Of a stretch of DNA of 13,145 nucleotides, positions 8,007-13,145 are shown one piece after another (position 1 is the first letter of the stretch; the number at the start of each line of letters is the position of its first letter). The DNA is taken from the NCBI GenBank assembly GCA_015679605.1, contig JAAAVE010000499.1, positions 949 to 14,093 on the forward strand. The letters are read 5' to 3'. The position numbers were made by a program, and so were the translations under genes. The notes below the pieces were generated by a model that saw only the letters and a program-made list of their open reading frames with translations, ran no database searches and had not been told where the DNA came from. The stretch is from Podila epigama (lineage: Eukaryota > Mortierellomycota > Mortierellomycetes > Mortierellales > Mortierellaceae).

Positions 8007-9611
8007 GGATGTGAGCATTGCGCGCGCACGCACACATGACACCATATATTTGCAGCAGCCAATCAGGTTGGCCTCATTTTCTCTCAAAACCCTCCGGATG
8101 AAGGCATGTGCACAGTGCAGGCCTTACCCTTGAGGTCTGCATGTAAGGTACTCTGGCTATGGTACATACCGGACACGCACTCCTTTTTCCTTTTGTTTAC
8201 TCTTGTTCAATGATAGGTGTGTGCGTATATCGTGTGCGGGTATGGCTGTGTGTCCCATGGACATTCAGTATGGGAACCATCAAAGGAGAGAATGAAGGCT
8301 AGGAAACCAACAAACAAAAAAAAACAATGAAAATAGGCTAGAATGTTCAGAAACGACCATGCTGGTTACTTTGGTGAGAAAGGGGGTTTCGACTTTTGGA
8401 CATTATGGGTCGGTCATCGCCTAGACCTCTCTCAAGCCAGGGTCTGTAACGCCCTTCTTCTCCTTTTCTCATGAAGACTGATTACGAAGGTGCTTTGTCG
8501 TTGATACAGTGCAGTACACTTCAAATAATACTCTCTAAACAATCTTCTTGGCTAGCTCGGACGGTCACTGACCTTCCTTCCCAAAAAGAATTCCACAACG
8601 CATGTCAACAAAAAACCAAAACTATACGTTTTTAATGTTGTTGTCGCAATTTGTCGTGCGGCGCATCGGCAACATGAGAGGTGTGGTCCAACGAAGGTGC
8701 GGGAACTGAACAAGGCCCTTCGCGACAGTAGAGCCGATCGAGTAATGTGTAGGAAAATGTCACTCTGGTCTTTCGTAACCAACCACGATACATGAAAGAG
8801 GGTACGTGTTCTTGGCCATGCTCTCTCTCTTTTTTGGTCAGAGACGCCATTTCCCCGATGTGTGATAACATGACATGTCTTTGCCCTGACAAGAGACTTC
8901 CCTCTGAATACACATGCATGCATGCACTCATATTGTGTTTCTTACTTGCAGAGTGCTCTGTCGACAATCATTCACCACAGCTTCTTTCATCCGAGATAAG
9001 GACATGCATGGAGCAAAGGGCGTCGCAATTGATCTCAAGTCGAAACACAAGACAATCTGAGAGAGACTGCTAGACTGACAGACAGGCAAAGAATATACGC
9101 CAATGTTTCCGTATCCATTTCCATATCCCTTCCTACCGATTTTTTTTCCTTTTTGGACAAGGGAAAAAAAAAACGAGTCGCCACTTTAGAGAAACGAGCT
9201 TTGGTCGCTCGCAACGCGTCACTTCTTGTGATGGTTGAAGAAGGAATGTCAAACTCTCACGCTTTGATCGTTTACTCCCTTGGCATTCCTACCATTTCTA
9301 TTGCTTTTTTTTTTCTTCTTCTTCTTCCAGGAAGAAATTATCCTTGAAGGTGCACGGAGCGAAAGCAAAGTAAACAAAATATCAACAAATTAAGAATAAC
9401 GGCACAACAACGGTATAACAGGAACGCGCGTCAAGGGATAACAAGGAAACATTTTTATTTCTCCTAATGTTTTTTTTTCTTCTTTGTTTTTGTTGATGTT
9501 GTTGTTTTCCTCTGTTCTTTTTTAGAGTATTTCACACGGCATTGTTGTGAGAACCAACCAGTCAGAGAGCGTGTCAACGAATTCTACGAACAAAGCAACA
9601 TAGTCTACGCA

Positions 9612-9717
9612 GCGAATAACAATAACAACAACAACAAAGAGAAAGAGAAAAAGAAGACTAACAATAACAGTAAATACAAATCTAGCAACAACAACAATAA
9701 CAACAAAAAAAAAAAGT
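9612..9717. repeat. AAC/AATAAC trinucleotide-rich region
   Basis: Two blocks of AACAAC/AATAAC units (about 9615-9638 and 9685-9705) separated by a purine-rich GAGAAAGAG stretch and ending in an A-run. A T-rich GTTGTTGTT tract at 9491-9508 is roughly complementary to it. Confidence 0.8.
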
Positions 9718-10350
9718 TCCGTCGACGCCGTTCGTTTTATTTCCTTCTCTCAAGGTACAGTACGCAATGTCAATTGTTATTTATCAACAGGATAAAATAA
9801 GGGTTTAATCCAGCAGGGTTGTCTCTGACGAATTCGCCGCCATTTCCCCTCCTCACTTCGCGACAAACACATGTTGGTCGTGAATGGCATCATGTAAACA
9901 AATATGCATGCAAACATGTTCTTTTTTTTTGAATGTACAGTTGTGGACCATTGTACATACCCAAAATGTTCAAATTCAACGAGGCACTTTGTTAGTTGGC
10001 ATGCGCCTTCAGGCCAATCACACCTCGCGCAAAATTCCCTCGCTGTTATGCCAAGGGTGTTCGTGAGGCTACAAAAAAAAAAGAAAAAAAAGAAAACACG
10101 CTCTGCGAGTGAGAGAATGACCCATTTGGCGTATGTGTGTGGCCCTTTGAAGTGGGCTCAATTGTGTGTTCGTTCATGCCCTTTTCCGCTCAAAGTTTCC
10201 GAACTGGTAGCATTTCGCCATTCTGCAAGACGATGTGACCATGCAGAAGGCTCACATCACACACACTACTCCTTCATCCCAAAATTGGTCGGCCGCCAGG
10301 GTTCTCAACCGAAATTGTCATGAGATTTTTTTTGTTTGTTTAGGCATTTT

Positions 10351-10370
10351 GGTTGGTTGGTTGGTTGGTT
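10351..10370. repeat. (GGTT)5 tetranucleotide repeat
   Basis: Five GGTT units followed by degenerate TGTTGGTTGTTTG. It lies about 500 bp upstream of the protease start. No function is evident. Confidence 0.9.
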
Positions 10371-10755
10371 TGTTGGTTGTTTGCGCGCGTCAGGTACAAT
10401 GTCTTGTACATATTCAGATACTGCAGCACGATACACTCACCACAATGACCCTTTTTGCTCCTGCAGGTCGCCTTCTCCTGAACTAGTGCTCATCGAGGTT
10501 AGTGTGAAAAAAAGGGCCGCCTATGGATTACATGGTCAATGGTTGCACACGATTCACAAAAAAAAGAGCCATTCAATACTGTGAACGAGATTCATATTAT
10601 GTTATTCAGTTCCTTGCCAAAGAGACAGCCGAGCATCTGCTTCCTTTTCATATTCGTCTTTCAAAACTACATTCAATCGCGCCTTGAGGTTTCTTTAACG
10701 GAGGAACGAAATGGTCCATCCTGTTTTCCTCCACAACGTTGGACTTTTATTTTTG

Positions 10756-10850
10756 CTTAAATACCTTCGATTCTCGCCAAGTTTTTTCTTTCTTTTTTCT
10801 CATCATCCTCACTACTTCTCTATCTCCTCATCCCAACTCAACCCTCTCAA
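10756..10850 (+). promoter_or_regulatory. Core promoter and pyrimidine-rich leader of the subtilisin gene
   Basis: A TATA-like CTTAAATACC at 10756-10765 lies about 110 bp before the ATG and is followed by a T/C-rich stretch of about 80 bp typical of highly expressed fungal genes. The start context is CCACAATG. A GCCAAG (PacC/Rim101-type consensus GCCARG) occurs at 10776-10781, but one hexamer is weak evidence for pH control. Confidence 0.5.
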
Positions 10851-10872
10851 AAGAACCAAATTTAACTCCACA

Positions 10873-12033
10873 ATGAAGTACACCATCCTCATCGCTGCTG
10901 TCGTCGCCTTGGTCCAGGCCGCTCCTCTCATCAACAACGGAGGCAAGGCTGTTGCCGACTCTTACATTGTCGTTCTCAAGAAGGGTAACTCCGTCGCTGA
11001 CTTCCAGACCAAGTTCGATGCCATCTCGCGTCGTCAGAACGGTCGTGGTCGCAAGTCCACCATCAGCCGCAAGTACAAGGCCATCCCTGCCTTCTCTGCC
11101 ATTGTCAACTCGGCTGCACTCAAGGAGATTCTCGCTTCTGACGAGGTCGAGTACGTTGAGCAGGATTCCATTATCACCCTCCAGGGTACCCAGGTCAGCC
11201 CCCCCTCCTGGGGCTTGACGCGTGTCTCCCAGCGCAACCGTGACCTGTCCCAGCCCTTCAACTACAACGATGCCGCTGGTGAGGGTATCACTGCCTTTGT
11301 CATCGACACTGGTGTGTACATTGAGCACGACGACTTTGGTGGTCGTGCCTCCTGGGGTGCCAACTTCATCACCGGCTCGCCCGACACTGACGAGAACGGT
11401 CACGGTACCCACGTTGCTGGTACCATCGGAGGCACCCTCTATGGTGTTGCCAAGAAGGTCGAGATTGTCGGTGTCAAGGTCTTGGATGCCGATGGTTCGG
11501 GCACGACCTCCGGTGTCATTGCCGGTATGGACTGGGTTGCTGAGAACGCTGTTCCCGGCAAGTCGGTTGTCAACATGTCTCTTGGCGGTTCCAAGTCGAC
11601 CGCTTTGAACGCTGCTGCAGTCCGCCTGTACGATGCCAACATTCCCTTGATTGTTGCCGCTGGTAACTCTGCCTACACTGCTGCCTGCAGCCAGTCGCCT
11701 GCCGGAGCTGATAACACCTACACTGTTGCTGCCTCGGACAGCTCCGACAGACCCGCCTCCTTCACCTCGTACGGTACCTGCGTTGAGATCTTTGCCCCCG
11801 GTGTTGGCATCAAGTCTGCCTGGATTGGATCTCCCTCGGCCACCAACACCATCTCTGGTACCTCCATGGCCTCTCCTCACGTTGCCGGTGTCGGTGCCTT
11901 GTACCTCTCCTTCAACACCATCCCCACTGCCCAGGGTCTCTTTGATAAGCTCACCTCGACCGCCACCCTCAACAAGATCACCGGCAACTTGAAGCAGTCC
12001 CCCAACCGCCTCGTCTTTGCTGACCTCGTCTAA
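10873..12033 (+). CDS. Secreted subtilisin-like serine protease (S8, proteinase K type), 386 aa
   Basis: This is an extracellular endopeptidase made as a preproenzyme. Residues 1-17 are a signal peptide (MKYTILIAAVVALVQAA). Residues 29-104 are an I9 inhibitor-type propeptide (DSYIVVLKKG near its start, VEYVEQD near its end). The mature enzyme probably starts near Gly105, just before SPPSWGLTRVSQR, giving about 282 residues. The catalytic residues are Asp145 (VIDTG), His177 (NGHGTHVAG) and Ser331 (SGTSMASPHVAG), with Asn265 (AAGN) in the oxyanion hole. The only two cysteines, C272 and C303, are 31 residues apart, as in the second disulfide of aqualysin I. Length is normal for the family. The gene has no intron and every Lys codon I see is AAG, with many C-ending codons, unlike the other two genes, which suggests high expression. 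The ATG at 10873 is chosen because it begins the signal peptide. A nutritional, scavenging role is likely; a role in host interaction cannot be judged. Confidence 0.97.
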   Translation: MKYTILIAAVVALVQAAPLINNGGKAVADSYIVVLKKGNSVADFQTKFDAISRRQNGRGRKSTISRKYKAIPAFSAIVNSAALKEILASDEVEYVEQDSIITLQGTQVSPPSWGLTRVSQRNRDLSQPFNYNDAAGEGITAFVIDTGVYIEHDDFGGRASWGANFITGSPDTDENGHGTHVAGTIGGTLYGVAKKVEIVGVKVLDADGSGTTSGVIAGMDWVAENAVPGKSVVNMSLGGSKSTALNAAAVRLYDANIPLIVAAGNSAYTAACSQSPAGADNTYTVAASDSSDRPASFTSYGTCVEIFAPGVGIKSAWIGSPSATNTISGTSMASPHVAGVGALYLSFNTIPTAQGLFDKLTSTATLNKITGNLKQSPNRLVFADLV

Positions 12034-12173
12034 AAAAAAATATTATTGCTTGACATGGTCATTTTTTCTGTTTGCGATTGAGTCGCAACATGATATATAT
12101 TCTTTAGTTACTATCAGAGAAAAAAAAAATGAGAAAAAATCTTCCAAAATGTCTTTTAGGACACAAATATCTG

Positions 12174-12179
12174 AATAAA
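12174..12179 (+). terminator. AATAAA polyadenylation signal candidate for the protease gene
   Basis: An exact AATAAA 141 nt after the TAA stop, within an A/T-rich 3' flank. It is the best candidate, but the downstream A-tracts make the cleavage site uncertain. Confidence 0.5.
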
Positions 12180-12335
12180 AAAATAGAGATGTTGAACGTC
12201 TCCTACTTTAAAAAAAATAATCCTCCCTCAATAACATGCAATGGTGGTGCGAGTTAATTTCAGAGATGGAGATTCTTGGGTGCTTCGAGCGATGTATACT
12301 TCCAATAACGTTGCGATTAAAATACAGGGAATCGG

Positions 12336-12368
12336 GCAAAAAAGACGCGTTGAGCAAAAAGACGCGTT
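12336..12368. repeat. Direct repeat GCAAAAA-GACGCGTT carrying two ACGCGT boxes
   Basis: Unit 1 (12336-12351) and unit 2 (12354-12368) differ by one A in the A-run and place ACGCGT at 12345-12350 and 12362-12367, 17 bp apart. ACGCGT is the MluI cell-cycle box bound by MBF in yeasts. Confidence 0.7.
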
Positions 12369-12426
12369 TTTTTTTTTTTTTTTTTTTGGACCATGTAGCC
12401 CTCTGCACAAAGACATCTTGCATGGA

Positions 12427-12453
12427 AAACAAACAAACTAACAAACAAACAAA
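12427..12453. repeat. (CAAA)n tetranucleotide repeat
   Basis: Six CAAA-type units with one CTAA variant, running into A-tracts. Confidence 0.88.
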
Positions 12454-13145
12454 TAAAAAAAAAAGAAAATATTCGAGGCCATGGCATGGTGCATGCATGC
12501 GATTACTAACCCTTCGCCATGCTTTAACACTATTGTTCTTTCAACAAGTAAGCATATTCCTCACCTCGCGAACAGGTGAAATCTCCTATTATCGCATGGC
12601 TGATTTATCGTTGTCAGTGCATCATCGGAGGATTGTGTTGGCAGGGGTGGTGGTGGACACATTTCGTCCCGCCACAAACGATTGCAAAGACAACTCGCGA
12701 GGCAAATGCCACTTGTCAAATTTAAGTCCTGGATGCCCAAACTAAGGAGCACTTTTTTTTTTTTTTTTGCGCAATCCCATACATCCACACACACCCACAC
12801 TCCTCATAGCCTCCAATCTCTTTTTCTTTCTTGTGTTTTTATTTTCTTTGTTTCTTTCTTTCTGACCGTTGTCCAAACACACATTTCAATGCCACTGAAC
12901 ATTGTAAACTGAGAAATTTTAGCCCCGCCTTCACTCTCTCAAGAAAATGCACGAGAGGCAAAACAAGAGGAATGCAAAAAAAGAGGCGACATGCATGATG
13001 TGCACAGACAGTCGGTCCTCTGAGGACACAGCAGCAGGCAAATTAATTAAAAAAAGACACATTTTGTGGAGACCTTTGTTATGCCACGGTCTTTATGCTA
13101 TGACATAGAAGAAGCACTGTGGTAATGTTGAAAGGATAGAAACAG

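Larger units (their letters stand above)
6376..10710. other. Long divergent intergenic region with no supported gene
   Basis: This forms most of the 4.7 kb between the UFD1-AZUL start and the protease start. I read both strands for protein motifs, tRNA B boxes (GGTTCRANNCC and its complement) and common snRNA or SRP signatures and found none. All open frames are short, rich in Phe, Cys, Lys or His runs coming from A/T tracts, and show no codon bias like the neighbouring genes. It holds poly(A)/(T) runs, CAAA and AAC repeats, a heptamer array, GCATGC palindromes and CCAAT boxes (8059, 10014). Non-coding transcripts cannot be excluded. Confidence 0.65.
12180..13145. other. Right-hand intergenic flank, no gene supported
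   Basis: This flank holds a T21 run (12367-12387), a CAAA repeat (about 12427-12453), a T16 run (12753-12768), CT-rich sequence and a TTAATTAA. Open frames are short and repeat-driven. It may include the promoter of a gene beyond the right edge, but nothing in the sequence shows this. Confidence 0.6.

Noticed and set aside
7584-8087. Minus-strand open frame of 167 codons rich in Cys and Phe
   Set aside because: Its composition follows A-runs read in reverse and has no consistent membrane or domain pattern.
8552-8967. Two overlapping minus-strand open frames of 111-123 codons
   Set aside because: They have no recognisable motif or codon bias and overlap each other in different frames; chance frames are likely.
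9290-9331. Strong acceptor-like sequence (T-run, CTT repeats, CCAG)
   Set aside because: No matching donor with a plausible coding exon was found; T-rich tracts ending in CAG are frequent here.
10711-10872. In-frame N-terminal extension of the protease from an upstream ATG
   Set aside because: It crosses the TATA-like site and CT-rich leader, and would bury the clear signal peptide that starts at 10873.
6376-10872. tRNA, snRNA or SRP RNA genes in the long gap
   Set aside because: No B-box-like GGTTCRANNCC or its complement and no conserved snRNA or SRP segments were found by eye.
10828-11880. Minus-strand open frame of 350 codons antisense to the protease
   Set aside because: Strong C/G-ending codon bias in the protease removes stops on the opposite strand. 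The product is Gly/Val/Asp-rich with no recognisable domain.

Overview
This 13.1 kb window looks like nuclear DNA of a fungus, most likely an early-diverging one (Mucoromycota, perhaps Mortierella-like). The signs are GT-AG introns with NTNAC-type branch sites close to the acceptor, a UFD1-AZUL fusion protein of a kind I know from fungi, a secreted proteinase-K-type subtilisin, pyrimidine-rich leaders, and long A/T tracts and microsatellites between genes. The phylum is an inference; the genus is a guess.

Three protein genes can be supported. (1) On the minus strand, 2711 down past the left edge, lies a two-exon gene for a very long Ser/Asn/Thr/Pro-rich, probably disordered protein. At least 792 residues are visible and the C-terminus lies outside the window. 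I do not recognise the family. Short ordered-looking blocks and basophilic and proline-directed phosphorylation motifs suggest a regulatory or scaffold protein. (2) On the minus strand, 6165-3602, lies a three-exon gene for a 729-residue protein. In order it carries a UFD1 domain, a beta-rich segment resembling a PPC-type beta-sandwich, a TRAF-like zinc-finger array, a further Cys4 motif and an AZUL zinc module. It probably works in ubiquitin-dependent protein quality control. (3) On the plus strand, 10873-12033, lies an intronless, strongly codon-biased gene for a 386-residue secreted S8 serine protease with signal peptide, I9-type propeptide and complete catalytic triad.

The two minus-strand genes run head to tail, with 890 bp between them. 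The UFD1-AZUL gene and the protease are divergent, separated by 4.7 kb in which I find no convincing gene, tRNA or mobile element. That gap and the 1.1 kb after the protease hold poly(A)/(T) tracts, simple repeats and several recurring short motifs (GCATGC, ACATGACA, a heptamer array, paired ACGCGT boxes) that may be regulatory. I see no functional link among the three genes, no operon-like logic, no CRISPR array and no transposon. The most interesting items are the domain layout of the UFD1-AZUL protein and the unidentified low-complexity protein at the left edge.
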